The notes below the pieces were generated by a model. It did no database searches. It saw only the letters and a list, made by a program, of their open reading frames with translations, and was not told where the DNA came from. From Bacteroidales bacterium (GTDB lineage Bacteria; Bacteroidota; Bacteroidia; Bacteroidales; Muribaculaceae), in the NCBI GenBank assembly GCA_014800795.1, contig JAAVFL010000048.1, positions 20,161-84,160 on the forward strand: a stretch of DNA of 64,000 nt. The letters run 5' to 3'. A program made the translations under genes and the position numbers. Of the stretch, positions 1-8,989 are shown one piece after another; position 1 is the stretch's first letter, and every line of letters begins with the position of its first letter.

Positions 1-70
1 ATATGTAATTGCGCTTGGCCATCTCCGCAGGTGAGAAGTCGCGCGTGCCTTTAGGTATGGAAGGCTTCAT
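1..70 (-). CDS. hisS: Histidyl-tRNA synthetase, N-terminal fragment
   Basis: The reverse complement of the first 70 bases starts with ATG at 70-68 and reads MKPSIPKGTRDFSPAEMAKR, then runs off the window. The KGTRDFSP stretch is the conserved N-terminus of class II histidyl-tRNA synthetases, which charge tRNA-His in the cytoplasm. Only about 23 residues are visible, so the catalytic motifs cannot be checked. The gene lies 110 bp downstream of typA on the same strand. That gap holds a 13-bp direct repeat (TTAATTAGTAATT at 73-85 and 94-106) and a GCAATTG/CAATTGC inverted repeat, but no clear promoter. Confidence 0.85.
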   Translation of the reverse strand, partial: MKPSIPKGTRDFSPAEMAKRNYI

Positions 71-180
71 GGTTAATTAGTAATTGGAAATTATTAATTA
101 GTAATTTTTTGAGAGAGATATGTCAGTCAGGTGTCGGGCCGGCTGATAGCAAGAGTGCAATTGATAATTGCCAATTGCTG

Positions 181-1980
181 TCAGGCTTTGTTGGCGCGTT
201 TGCGCTCGAGTTCGTCGAGTATTATCTTGCGGAGGCGGAGATGGTGGGGGGTTACCTCAACATATTCATCCTCCTTGATATATTCAAGCGCTTCTTCCAG
301 ACTGAATACCACCGGCGGAACTATCTTGGCTTTCTCGTCGGCTCCGGAAGCTCGCATGTTGGTGAGTTTCTTTGATTTTGTCACGTTGATGACGATATCC
401 TTGTCTTTGGCGCTCTCGCCAACAACCTGACCGGCATAGACCTCTTCCTGCGGGAAGATGAAGAAGCGTCCGCGATCCTGAAGCTTGTCGATTGCGTAGG
501 CATAGGCCGTTCCATTTTCCATAGCGATGAGGGAGCCGTTGGTGCGACGTTCGATATCCCCTTTCCATGGCTGGTATTCAAGAAACCGATGAGCCATGAT
601 GGCCTCGCCGGCCGAGCCGGTCAGCACATTGTTGCGCAGACCGATAATGCCTCGCGACGGAATCTGGAATTCCATGTGAACGCGGTCGTTCTGTGTTGTC
701 ATGCTCAGCATCTCACCCTTGCGGCGGGTAACCATGTCGATCATCTTCGAAGCATATTCTTCAGTGACGTTGATGGTGAGAAGCTCGACAGGTTCGCATT
801 TGACACCGTCGATCTCTTTTATGATAACCTGAGGCTGGCCGACCTGCAGTTCATATCCTTCGCGGCGCATGGTCTCGATCAGCACCGACAGGTGAAGCAC
901 TCCTCGTCCGTAGACTATCCACGCATCTTCGTTATCGGTTTTTTCGACGCGGAGGGCGAGGTTCTTGTCGAGCTCGCGGGTAAGGCGATCATGAATGTGG
1001 CGCGAGGTCACGAACTTACCGTCTTTCCCGAAGAAGGGGCTGTCGTTGATGGTGAACGTCATCGACATGGTGGGCTCGTCGATGGCGATGCGGGGGAGCG
1101 CTTCAGGATTATCGACTGTCGTCACGGTATCACCGATCTCGAAGTTCTCGATACCTACCAGAGCGCATATGTCGCCCGAGCTTACTTCGGTGACGCGCTT
1201 GCGTCCCATTCCTTCGAAGGTGTGAAGCTCTTTTATGCGTTGGCGAACTACCGAGCCGTCGCGCTTGCAGAGCCCTATTTCCATCCCTTCGCGGAGTGTA
1301 CCGCGGTGAACGCGCCCTACGGCGATACGTCCCACATAGTTTGAGTAGTCGAGCGATGTTATGAGCATCTGCGGATCACCCTCATATGTGGTGGGGGCTG
1401 GTATGTGTTCGAGAATTGTGTCGAGCAGCGGTGTGATATTGTCGGTGGGCTCTTTCCAGTCGAGGCTCATCCAGCCGTTTTTGGCAGAGCCGTAGATGGT
1501 GGGGAAGTCAAGCTGTTCTTCTGTAGCGTCGAGGTTGAACATGAGGTCGAATACCATCTCCTGCACCTCGTCGGGGCGGCAGTTCGGCTTGTCGACTTTG
1601 TTTATGACGACTACCGGCTTCAGCCCCATCTGAATGGCTTTCTGCAGAACGAAGCGTGTCTGGGGCATCGGCCCCTCGAATGCATCGACAAGAAGCAGAC
1701 AGCCGTCGGCCATGTTGAGCACACGTTCCACCTCGCCGCCGAAGTCGGCGTGGCCCGGAGTGTCGATTATGTTGATCTTGGTGTCCTTATAGTTTATTGA
1801 AACGTTTTTTGAAAGGATCGTTATACCTCTCTCGCGTTCCAGGTCATTGTTGTCAAGTATCAGTTCGCCGGCATTCTGATTCTCGCGAAACAGATTTCCG
1901 GCAAGAAGCATTTTATCGACGAGCGTAGTTTTACCGTGGTCTACGTGGGCGATAATGGCGATATTGCGGATGTTCTGCAT
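181..1980 (-). CDS. typA: Ribosome-associated GTPase TypA/BipA
   Basis: A 599-residue protein of full family length. It starts with the GTPase P-loop [14 protein letters not shown], followed by [14 protein letters not shown] (G3) and [10 protein letters not shown] (G4), then EF-G-like domains and the BipA-specific C-terminal domain. TypA is a translational GTPase that binds the ribosome, helps 50S assembly and supports growth under cold or other stress. The start fits the conserved [17 protein letters not shown] opening. A -7 box (TAACTTTG on the minus strand) lies about 30 bp upstream. It is followed on the same strand by hisS. Identification is secure. Confidence 0.97.
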   Translation of the reverse strand: MQNIRNIAIIAHVDHGKTTLVDKMLLAGNLFRENQNAGELILDNNDLERERGITILSKNVSINYKDTKINIIDTPGHADFGGEVERVLNMADGCLLLVDAFEGPMPQTRFVLQKAIQMGLKPVVVINKVDKPNCRPDEVQEMVFDLMFNLDATEEQLDFPTIYGSAKNGWMSLDWKEPTDNITPLLDTILEHIPAPTTYEGDPQMLITSLDYSNYVGRIAVGRVHRGTLREGMEIGLCKRDGSVVRQRIKELHTFEGMGRKRVTEVSSGDICALVGIENFEIGDTVTTVDNPEALPRIAIDEPTMSMTFTINDSPFFGKDGKFVTSRHIHDRLTRELDKNLALRVEKTDNEDAWIVYGRGVLHLSVLIETMRREGYELQVGQPQVIIKEIDGVKCEPVELLTINVTEEYASKMIDMVTRRKGEMLSMTTQNDRVHMEFQIPSRGIIGLRNNVLTGSAGEAIMAHRFLEYQPWKGDIERRTNGSLIAMENGTAYAYAIDKLQDRGRFFIFPQEEVYAGQVVGESAKDKDIVINVTKSKKLTNMRASGADEKAKIVPPVVFSLEEALEYIKEDEYVEVTPHHLRLRKIILDELERKRANKA

Positions 1981-2010
1981 AAAACTTTTCTTTTCTTACC
2001 TTTCAGCCTG

Positions 2011-2018
2011 CAAAGTTA
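2011..2018 (-). promoter_or_regulatory. typA -7 promoter box
   Basis: The minus strand reads TAACTTTG, an exact match to the Bacteroidota -7 consensus TAnnTTTG, about 31 bp before the typA ATG. No convincing TTTG stands about 19 bp upstream, so the -33 element is weak. Confidence 0.5.
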
Positions 2019-2094
2019 CGAAAAATTCCGCAACCGACAGAGGCTGCGCCACTACTATTTACCGTTAAAATGAGAATGTGGCGTTTCGGAAAGG

Positions 2095-3294
2095 TCACTT
2101 GGCGGGGAGCAGACGGAGATCGGCGGCGCGTGACAATTCGGTGGAAGTCTCGCCGATGGGACCGCAGATCTGGCGTATGCCGGTGACTACTCTCACGAAG
2201 TCAACCCCCGGAAGCGATACCGGCATGCCGGCGGCATCGCGCGCGTTGGCGAAGTCGAACGAGTTGAGGGCGCTTTCCGAGTTGGGGTGGTTGTCGGCAT
2301 AGCCCCAGGGGAAACTTGTCAGGAAATAGTCGGAGGAGCTTCCGGCCGTGAGCGATGCGTTTGCCGGCAGGAGGCTGCCGGTGAATGTCAGCTCGGTATC
2401 ATCAAGCCACTGAGGGAAGTAAGGATTACTGTGGAAAGACAGATGTGGCTGAGTGCCTGAATTGCCGTTACAGTCGGCCCAGCCGATAGGCCCGTTGTCG
2501 GCTGTCGGACGGGTATAGGTGACTGCATAATTGCGTACGGTATGGTCAAATTCACTCCCGGCGAGTTCATACCATGTGTCGTCGGGAACCCCGTTGCAGT
2601 TTTCGTCGAAGCTGACCCATATTATTCCTGCCTCAGCCGAGCCGCCGCGTGTGCCGTCGGTGGTCTCGTTGTAGAAGGCGTTCCCCCACAGACGCAGTTC
2701 GGGCGCATCGGGATCGGATACAAGCGTATGGTCGAACCCGAAGGTTACATATCCTCCCCAGCCGCCGAGCGAGATCAGTTCGTCGGCGGTTCCGGAGATA
2801 CATCTTGTGGCTTTTTCAAGCATACTTCCGTATGTGTCACCTTCCTCGAATTCGGGCATAGTGTTTATGAACTGCCCCGGTGCGGGGCAGTATTCATAAA
2901 CACGTGATATATACGGGCTGTACTCCACCTCTTCGTGGTATACGTTCACTGTCGCGGTTGACGTCAATGTGCCGTCGTCGCCGGAGATAGTGAGTGTCAC
3001 TTCGTATGCGCCCTCCTCTGCTTCGAGAAATATCAGCGACCGTGAGGTTGCCGTCCGCACGGTTTCGCCTGACGGTGCGGTCACTGTCCATAGGTATGAG
3101 TTGCCGGTAAGTTCGGACCGCAAGGGGAGTTTCTGCATGCGTGGGATGAAATAGACGTCATCAAGTCCGATACCGACCATAGGTATATTATCGTTGTCGG
3201 AGCAGGAAGTCACATACAGTATCGGAAATAGAAGCAGTGGAAGAAACCGTTGTAGCATACTTTTGATTGGAAAAAACGGAGCGGTTGTCCGCAT
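2095..3294 (-). CDS. PKD-like cell-surface lipoprotein
   Basis: A 399-residue secreted protein. The N-terminus has a signal peptide ending in the lipobox VTSC (Cys about residue 31), so it is probably anchored in the outer membrane. Residues of about 55-120 look like a PKD/Ig-like fold (SYLWTVTAPSGETVRTATSR), followed by a larger uncharacterised domain. The C-terminal part (VDFVRVVTGIRQICGP, GETSTEL) resembles surface proteins that I associate with vitamin B12 uptake loci in Bacteroides; that is memory, not proof, and no cobalamin riboswitch or btuB is nearby. The ATG at 3294 begins four bases after the acyl-CoA synthetase stop, so translation is probably coupled. A second ATG at 3258 would give a shorter signal peptide. 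Confidence 0.75.
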   Translation of the reverse strand: MRTTAPFFPIKSMLQRFLPLLLFPILYVTSCSDNDNIPMVGIGLDDVYFIPRMQKLPLRSELTGNSYLWTVTAPSGETVRTATSRSLIFLEAEEGAYEVTLTISGDDGTLTSTATVNVYHEEVEYSPYISRVYEYCPAPGQFINTMPEFEEGDTYGSMLEKATRCISGTADELISLGGWGGYVTFGFDHTLVSDPDAPELRLWGNAFYNETTDGTRGGSAEAGIIWVSFDENCNGVPDDTWYELAGSEFDHTVRNYAVTYTRPTADNGPIGWADCNGNSGTQPHLSFHSNPYFPQWLDDTELTFTGSLLPANASLTAGSSSDYFLTSFPWGYADNHPNSESALNSFDFANARDAAGMPVSLPGVDFVRVVTGIRQICGPIGETSTELSRAADLRLLPAK

Positions 3295-3298
3295 GATG

Positions 3299-4948
3299 TT
3301 ATTTATATAGGAAACGACGGATGGAGTGTTTCGGCGTTTTTTCGAAAGCTTCCTTGTGTATCTCTATCCGGTTTACGTGCGAATAGGCCGGTAGCTGCCG
3401 GTTGAGTTCGGCGAGGTTTTCCTGTACGCGTTGTTCTATTTCGGCCTCGGTAAGTTTCTGTTTCAGACCGCTGTCGTAATCAGGGTGTACAAGTGCCACA
3501 ATCTTGCCGTCGCGGTCAACGACCACTGATTCCGCTACCATCGGAAGGTTGTTGAGCTTCACTTCTATCTCCTCGGGATATACGTTCTGGCCTGAGGAGC
3601 TGAGAATCATGTTCTTGTCGCGTCCGCGGAGATACACATATCCGTCGCTGTCGATGGTGCATATGTCGCCGGTGTTCAGCCATCCCTTATTGTCGAGCGC
3701 TTCGGCAGTGGCTTCATCGTTTTTGAAATATCCCTGCATCACATTGGCGCCGCGAACATGGAGAATGCCCGGTATGTTGACCGGATCAGGTGAGTCGACA
3801 CGTGCCTCCATGCCGTCGACAAGGCGTCCGCAGGAGTGGGGCCTCTGTGTTGCCCACCATTCATATGTGACAAGAGGAGCACACTCGGTCATACCGTAGC
3901 CGACAGTGAACGGGAACTTTATGCGGCGCAGAAACTCCTCGACATCAGAGCTTACCGCAGCTCCACCGAGAATAAGCTGTTGCAGCTGACCGCCGAACGC
4001 TTCGAGCAACTGGACACGGACTTTCTTGTATACGATATCGCGGACTCCGGGTATTGCGAGAAGCATTTTCATCATCGGCTTCCGGAGTATGGGGAACACA
4101 TTGCCTTTTACGATTTTCTCAATAACCAACGGTACGGTTATGACCAGTTTCGGACGGACTTCGGCGAAGGCCTTCAGAACGACTTTCGGCGAGGGAACGC
4201 GCCCGAGGAAAGTTATATGGCATCCCTTGCAGAGAGGGAAGAGGAATTCGAACACAAGTCCGTACATATGGGCCAGAGGAAGCATGCTGAGCATCCCGTC
4301 GCCTTGATGCAGAAAATCTATCCGTTTCATTCCGAAACGTACATTGCTCCATAGGTTGCCGTAGCTGAGCATCACACCTTTTGAGTTACCCGTAGATCCG
4401 GAGGTATAATTGATAAGTGCCAGATGAGCTTGGTTGACAGCTTTATAGCTTACGTCTTCCGGGCTGAAACCTTTGGAGAACCGGTGTGAGAAGAGGCTGT
4501 CGATGTTTTCTACGGCGGCCGTAAGTTTTTTTGAACGGCTGAACGCGAGCTTCATTTCCGGGATGAGTATGGCTCCGTCAAGCGAGCTTATCCGGTTCTC
4601 ATCGAGATGGTCGAAGATACTCTGCTCGGTGAATAATATGCGGGCTCCGGAGTGCGAAACAAGATGTTCCACGTTCTCGGGGCGGAATTCGTGGAGCAAC
4701 GGTACCACTACCGCTCCATAAGTCATGGCTCCGAGAAAGGCTGTGGCCCATGCTGTGGAGTTTCGGGCGCACAGAGCTATTTTGTCTCCCGGCCTGATAT
4801 CGCTCTCCTTGAGAATGATATGTATCTGTTCAATCTGTTGTGCCACTTCTCTGCCGGTGAGTGTGATACCTTGAAAATCAGAGAGTACATCATGATCCCA
4901 GCGATTTCTGATACTGTTGGCTATCGCCGTTGTAAGCTCTTTTGTCAT
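3299..4948 (-). CDS. AMP-dependent long-chain acyl-CoA synthetase
   Basis: A 549-residue member of the adenylate-forming superfamily, which activates fatty acids to acyl-CoA through an acyl-AMP intermediate. Visible motifs are the P-loop-like INYTSGSTGNSKGVMLSYGN (about residue 180), the A5-type GYGMTECAPLV, and GWLNTGDICTID with the RGRDKNMILSSSGQNVYPEEIE hinge. The adenylation Lys region near the C-terminus (FEKTPKHSIRRFLYK) is also present, so the enzyme looks intact. Its substrate chain length cannot be read from sequence. It is the first gene of a two-gene unit with the downstream surface lipoprotein. An AT-rich inverted repeat lies about 95 bp upstream. Confidence 0.9.
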   Translation of the reverse strand: MTKELTTAIANSIRNRWDHDVLSDFQGITLTGREVAQQIEQIHIILKESDIRPGDKIALCARNSTAWATAFLGAMTYGAVVVPLLHEFRPENVEHLVSHSGARILFTEQSIFDHLDENRISSLDGAILIPEMKLAFSRSKKLTAAVENIDSLFSHRFSKGFSPEDVSYKAVNQAHLALINYTSGSTGNSKGVMLSYGNLWSNVRFGMKRIDFLHQGDGMLSMLPLAHMYGLVFEFLFPLCKGCHITFLGRVPSPKVVLKAFAEVRPKLVITVPLVIEKIVKGNVFPILRKPMMKMLLAIPGVRDIVYKKVRVQLLEAFGGQLQQLILGGAAVSSDVEEFLRRIKFPFTVGYGMTECAPLVTYEWWATQRPHSCGRLVDGMEARVDSPDPVNIPGILHVRGANVMQGYFKNDEATAEALDNKGWLNTGDICTIDSDGYVYLRGRDKNMILSSSGQNVYPEEIEVKLNNLPMVAESVVVDRDGKIVALVHPDYDSGLKQKLTEAEIEQRVQENLAELNRQLPAYSHVNRIEIHKEAFEKTPKHSIRRFLYK

Positions 4949-5044
4949 ATTGGATTAAAATAGTCGATACGGCTGCTGTGCGCAAGCCGTAATGTGGTGA
5001 ATAATAGTTCAGGCGCATATTGGCCCGAACATCTTTTTACCTGA

Positions 5045-5070
5045 GAGATATAATATTTTGAATATATCTC
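5045..5070. promoter_or_regulatory. AT-rich inverted repeat between divergent genes
   Basis: GAGATATA (5045-5052) and TATATCTC (5063-5070) form perfect 8-bp arms around a 10-bp spacer. It sits in the 214-bp gap between the divergent acyl-CoA synthetase and TlpA-like genes. It could be an operator or a transcript hairpin. No regulator is apparent. Nearby 5094-5101 (TTACTTTG) is a one-mismatch -7 box for the plus-strand gene. Confidence 0.4.
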
Positions 5071-5162
5071 TTCATATATAACAAAAAAATGCGTTACTTT
5101 GTGGGATGTAATCCCGGTAAAAATCGGGTTAAAGTTACAAAAATAAGAAATTCTGACCAAAA

Positions 5163-6215
5163 ATGAATCTTAAACTTCTTTCATTCGTGGCTTTAGGGGT
5201 AGCTTTGGCTTCCTGTCAGCCGAAAACTTCTGATCAGCAGTATAACGTCACGCTGGATGTGATGGAGCAGCTGAATGGTATTACAGCTTTCATGGTAAAT
5301 TTCGATACCGGCGAAAAAATAGATTCAGCGGTGATTGAGAACGGAAAGTGTGAGTTTTCCGGCACGGTGGCAGAACCGTTGATGGTTCGCATGGTTGCCG
5401 ATGGCAACCGTCTGGGGTCTTTCGTACTTGAAGGGGGCGATATCACAGTTTCCGACCGTGTGGCAAAAGGGACTCCGCTCAATGAGGAGAATAATAAGAT
5501 AATGGAGGCGGTAAACGGTTTTAACAAAATGTATTACAATACCCCTGACGGTCCCGACGGGGATGTGCTCCGCAAGCAAATCAGCGATCTGTACGATCAT
5601 TATTCCGACTCAGTGATGCTCGCGAACCTTGACAATCCGGTTGGATTCACTTTCTTCCTCGACAAGGCATATGCCATGGATCTTGCGCAGCTCAACGAGA
5701 TTCTTGCCAAGCACCCCTCGCTGAAAAAATATCAGCGGGTCAATAAACTTATTGCCGCTGCCGAAAATATGGAGAAGACTTCGGCAGGGAAGAAGTTCGC
5801 CGATTTTACGGTGACAAACGACAGTGTGTCGCAGAGCCTGTCGGATTATGTAGGCAAAGGGAAACCGGTACTCGTAGATTTCTGGGCGAGCTGGTGTGGT
5901 CCGTGTATACGTGAGACTGCTGTTCTGAAACAGCTCCTCGCTGAATTCGGCGACAAAGGACTGGAAGTTCTGGGTGTGGCCGTATGGGACGAACCGGACA
6001 ATACCGTAAGGGCGATTGCCGACCATCAGCTTCCCTGGCCACAGATAATCAATGCCCAAAGTGTCCCCACCGACATATACGGCATATCGGCCATCCCCTG
6101 TATACTTCTTATCGGACCGGACGGAACTATACTTTCGCGCGGCAAACAGGGTGAGGAACTGATTGCTGACGTAACAACCTATTTCTCGGCTCCTCAGACC
6201 TCTGCAGCCGAATAA
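5163..6215 (+). CDS. TlpA-like thiol-disulfide oxidoreductase lipoprotein
   Basis: A 350-residue envelope protein. A lipoprotein signal peptide ends at ALASC. An N-terminal beta-rich domain typical of Bacteroidota DUF4369-type proteins fills about residues 25-200, and a thioredoxin fold follows with FWASWCGPCIRET (Cys245-x-x-Cys248). The cis-Pro loop appears as ISAIPCILLI. Such proteins reduce or rearrange disulfides of envelope proteins or c-type cytochromes, but the partner is unknown here. It stands alone, divergent from the acyl-CoA synthetase and convergent with the VanZ-like gene. Confidence 0.9.
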   Translation: MNLKLLSFVALGVALASCQPKTSDQQYNVTLDVMEQLNGITAFMVNFDTGEKIDSAVIENGKCEFSGTVAEPLMVRMVADGNRLGSFVLEGGDITVSDRVAKGTPLNEENNKIMEAVNGFNKMYYNTPDGPDGDVLRKQISDLYDHYSDSVMLANLDNPVGFTFFLDKAYAMDLAQLNEILAKHPSLKKYQRVNKLIAAAENMEKTSAGKKFADFTVTNDSVSQSLSDYVGKGKPVLVDFWASWCGPCIRETAVLKQLLAEFGDKGLEVLGVAVWDEPDNTVRAIADHQLPWPQIINAQSVPTDIYGISAIPCILLIGPDGTILSRGKQGEELIADVTTYFSAPQTSAAE

Positions 6216-6264
6216 GATTCGTGCGACAAGATATTTCTCAGGATTTCCGTGGGAAATTTTAGAA

Positions 6265-6295
6265 CCGGAACTTCCCGGTAGCCGGACAGTTCCGG
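6265..6295. terminator. Stem-loop between convergent genes
   Basis: CCGGAAC (6265-6271) pairs with GTTCCGG (6289-6295) around a 17-nt loop. It lies between the ends of the TlpA-like gene and the VanZ-like gene and probably serves both. No strong T-tract is visible on either side. Confidence 0.45.
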
Positions 6296-6318
6296 CCATT
6301 TGAATTACAACCCCTATG

Positions 6319-6756
6319 TCATGGCCGCCTCAGAAGGGCGGCCATGACTGCAAGTGCCCCGATGGTATCGGCGGTAAAATCCCATATATCGGCGCTCCGG
6401 CCGTTGCCCATCGCCCACTGTACGATCTCGATCGCCCCCCCTGACAATATGGCTATCACGGCGCAGATGGCTATCTGACGCTTGTTCAGACGTGAACGGG
6501 TGGACGTATACCAGTCCCAGCAGACCACCAGTGTAAGCCATCCGAACATTATGGCATGCACCAATTTGTCCATACCGGGAATCATAGGCAATTCTGTTTC
6601 AGGAAGTGGAGTGCGAGCGAGAGTAAGCCATAGTATGGCAACTGCGGTGGCTGTAGTAACGGCCCATGCCGGGACATGGCGCCTGAGCCATACAAGCGGT
6701 CGGCCGATTGCCCGGCCTGTGAAAATGGATCTTGAGGATTTTGAGGATGAGGACAT
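6319..6756 (-). CDS. VanZ-like membrane protein
   Basis: A 145-residue integral membrane protein of the VanZ family. It has the family signature MDKLVHAIMFGWL in the middle and EIVQWAMGNGRSADIWDF followed by a last membrane segment (TADTIGALAVMAALL); four hydrophobic segments are visible. VanZ relatives are widespread and mostly of unknown function; the namesake gives low-level teicoplanin resistance. I chose ATG at 6756; an in-frame TTG at 6780 would fall on the expected transcription start. A minus-strand -7 box lies at 6789-6796. Confidence 0.8.
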   Translation of the reverse strand: MSSSSKSSRSIFTGRAIGRPLVWLRRHVPAWAVTTATAVAILWLTLARTPLPETELPMIPGMDKLVHAIMFGWLTLVVCWDWYTSTRSRLNKRQIAICAVIAILSGGAIEIVQWAMGNGRSADIWDFTADTIGALAVMAALLRRP

Positions 6757-6788
6757 GGTAGGAAAGCGCGGTTTGGGCAATTCGGATG

Positions 6789-6796
6789 CAAAATTA
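6789..6796 (-). promoter_or_regulatory. -7 box of the VanZ-like gene
   Basis: The minus strand reads TAATTTTG, matching TAnnTTTG. A TTTA lies about 17-20 bp upstream as a weak -33 element. The expected start is near 6783, which favours the ATG at 6756 over the TTG at 6780. Confidence 0.55.
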
Positions 6797-6991
6797 ATTT
6801 TTTCGTCCGATAAATAAAATATTCCTCAATAGTACGGGAGTATATGCGGAGCGCTATGTCTGGACTGATCCGGACATTTTGCCGCGCGGCATATATATAT
6901 CCGGAATGGTGTCAAACTCGTAGGCGGAAGAAAATAGGCATCCGCTCCGTCATTGTTCCCGATGAACGGGGTGTGCGCGTGGTCTTTAACA

Positions 6992-7030
6992 GCAGGGAAG
7001 ATTACCATTTTTGCCGGTAATCTTTCCTGC
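6992..7030 (+). terminator. Strong orphan hairpin with downstream T-tract
   Basis: Arms 6992-7006 and 7016-7030 pair over 14 of 15 positions (GCAGGGAAGATTACC with GGTAATCTTTCCTGC) around a 9-nt loop. ATGTATTTTTTATAT follows on the plus strand. This looks like an intrinsic terminator, yet there is no plus-strand gene upstream because the VanZ-like gene is divergent. The rest of the 505-bp gap 6757-7261 holds no gene that I recognise. Confidence 0.5.
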
Positions 7031-7122
7031 ATGTATTTTTTATATCGGTCCGGTGCCTGAGTCCGCAAAGATAAATTTTGCAAATAAAGTTTAAGCTTAT
7101 GGCGAATGCAAAAAAAAATGCG

Positions 7123-7163
7123 TATTTTTGCGTTTGGAACTATTATGGCAAAAAATTGCCATA
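7123..7163 (+). promoter_or_regulatory. recJ -7 box followed by a leader hairpin
   Basis: TATTTTTG at 7123-7130 matches the -7 consensus. Just downstream, TATGGCAA (7144-7151) and TTGCCATA (7156-7163) form a perfect 8-bp hairpin with an AAAA loop. It would lie within the first few dozen bases of the recJ transcript, about 100 nt before the start codon. Confidence 0.5.
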
Positions 7164-7261
7164 CAGATGCGCCCTCTCCTGCACTCCCACCTCCTCTCCA
7201 TCATGCCGCCGCACGTAAGATATGCGGAGGCTCCGGCTACGCCAATAAAAAAACAACATAA

Positions 7262-8989
7262 ATGACAGGTAAATGGAATTATTTACCCCTGACACAAGAA
7301 GAGCAGAAGATAGAGACGGCGCTTGCTGCGCGCTATGCCTCATGCCCCCCTGTGAGCCAGTTGCTTGTGCAACGCGGCATCACATCGGTGGAGGAGGCGG
7401 ACCGGTTTTTTAATCCGCGTCTGAAGAATCTTCATGACCCCTTCCTTATGCCCGATATGGATAAGGCTGTCAACCGCCTTAACCGCGCTATGGGAGCTAA
7501 AGAGAAGATTATGGTCTATGGAGATTACGATGTCGACGGCACCACGGCCGTTGCGCTCGTGTATAAGTACCTATCGAACTTCTACTCGAATATAGATTTC
7601 TTTATACCCACCCGCTACGAGGAGGGGTATGGAATCTCAAGCGAAATCATCGACGATTTCGCCGAGCAGGGTGTAAAACTCGTTATTATCCTCGATTGTG
7701 GCATAAAGGCCAACGACGAGATTGCCCATGCGCGTGAGCATGGTATTGATTTTATAATCTGCGATCACCATGTGCCCGATGCGGAGCTACCGCAGGCAGT
7801 GGCGATTCTTAATCCCAAGATGGAGGGATCAACATATCCCTGTCCCCATCTGTCGGGGTGCGGAGTAGGCTACAAGCTTATGCAAGCCTTCTCAATGAGC
7901 AACGGCATTCCCCAGACCGACCTCGAGGGTATGCTTGATCTTGTGGCTGTATCTATTGCTGCTGACATAGTGCCGATGGTCGACGAGAACCGTATCATGG
8001 CATATTACGGGCTCAAACGCCTGAACACAAATCCCAATATGGGTTTGCGTGCTATAATCCGCATCTGCAATCTGTCGCATCGCGAGATTACCATCTCCGA
8101 CGTTATCTTTAAGATCGGCCCGCGCATCAATGCATCCGGACGCATGCAGAGCGGCCGCGAAGCGGTGGAACTGCTTATATCCAAAGCTATCGGCGACGCT
8201 TACGAACGCGCAAAGAATATCGATCAGTACAATCGTGACCGCAAGGAACTTGACAAACGCATCACCGAGGAAGCCAACGCCATACTTTCGCAACGCAACG
8301 AGCAGGAGTCTGACAATAAATCGATTGTCATCTTCAATAAAGACTGGCACAAAGGCATTATAGGCATAGTGGCATCGCGCCTGACGGAGTTGTATTATAA
8401 GCCCTCTGTAGTGCTGACCCTCGCCAACGGGCTTGCCACCGGATCGTCGCGCTCGGTGCAGGGATTCGACATATACAGCGCGGTAGAATCTACCCGCGAC
8501 CTGCTGGAGAATTTCGGAGGCCACACATATGCGGTAGGTCTTTCGCTGAAGGAGGAGCATATTCCGGAATTCACACGCCGGTTCGAAGAATATGTGGCTG
8601 CCAATATTCTGCCGTCGCAGCTGCATCCTCAGTTCGAGATCGATGCGTTCATCACTTTCTCTGAGATAACCCCCGAGTTCATCGCGATGCTCCGTCGCTT
8701 CAATCCTTTCGGGCCCGGAAATCAGAAGCCGGTGTTCTGTACACGCGGAGTGATGGATTTCGGAACGTCCAAGCTCGTAGGGCGTCAGCTTGAGCATATA
8801 AAGCTTGAGCTGGTCGACGATACCTCCGGTAAGGTATTCAATGGAATCGCATTCAACAAAGCTGATCTTTTCCCGAAAATACATGCAGGCAACCGCTTCG
8901 ATGTGTGCTACACGATCGAAGAGAACAAGCATCATCAGCAATCGCCGAATGCCATTCAGCTCCAGGTGAAGGAGATACGGATGCAATGA
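7262..8989 (+). CDS. recJ: Single-stranded-DNA exonuclease RecJ
   Basis: A 575-residue DHH-family phosphoesterase. The motifs include VYGDYDVDGTTAVAL (motif I), ILDCG, and ICDHHVPD carrying the DHH triad. A DHHA1 domain follows (SGRMQSG, and FGGHTYAVGLSL with its GGH). RecJ degrades single-stranded DNA 5' to 3' in recombination and repair with Mn2+/Mg2+. Its stop codon overlaps the start of recQ in an ATGA, so the nuclease and helicase are translationally coupled. These two enzymes act together in the RecF pathway. Confidence 0.96.
   Translation: MTGKWNYLPLTQEEQKIETALAARYASCPPVSQLLVQRGITSVEEADRFFNPRLKNLHDPFLMPDMDKAVNRLNRAMGAKEKIMVYGDYDVDGTTAVALVYKYLSNFYSNIDFFIPTRYEEGYGISSEIIDDFAEQGVKLVIILDCGIKANDEIAHAREHGIDFIICDHHVPDAELPQAVAILNPKMEGSTYPCPHLSGCGVGYKLMQAFSMSNGIPQTDLEGMLDLVAVSIAADIVPMVDENRIMAYYGLKRLNTNPNMGLRAIIRICNLSHREITISDVIFKIGPRINASGRMQSGREAVELLISKAIGDAYERAKNIDQYNRDRKELDKRITEEANAILSQRNEQESDNKSIVIFNKDWHKGIIGIVASRLTELYYKPSVVLTLANGLATGSSRSVQGFDIYSAVESTRDLLENFGGHTYAVGLSLKEEHIPEFTRRFEEYVAANILPSQLHPQFEIDAFITFSEITPEFIAMLRRFNPFGPGNQKPVFCTRGVMDFGTSKLVGRQLEHIKLELVDDTSGKVFNGIAFNKADLFPKIHAGNRFDVCYTIEENKHHQQSPNAIQLQVKEIRMQ

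Noticed and set aside
589..1344. 251-codon plus-strand frame across typA
   Set aside because: It is antisense to a clear, fully conserved typA and has no family features.
4945..5160. 71-codon minus-strand frame between the acyl-CoA synthetase and TlpA-like genes
   Set aside because: It covers an AT-rich promoter region, overlaps the synthetase start and has no recognisable feature.
8905..8985. Longer RecQ N-terminus starting inside recJ
   Set aside because: The added residues are not typical of RecQ, and the ATGA overlap gives a clean coupled start at 8986.
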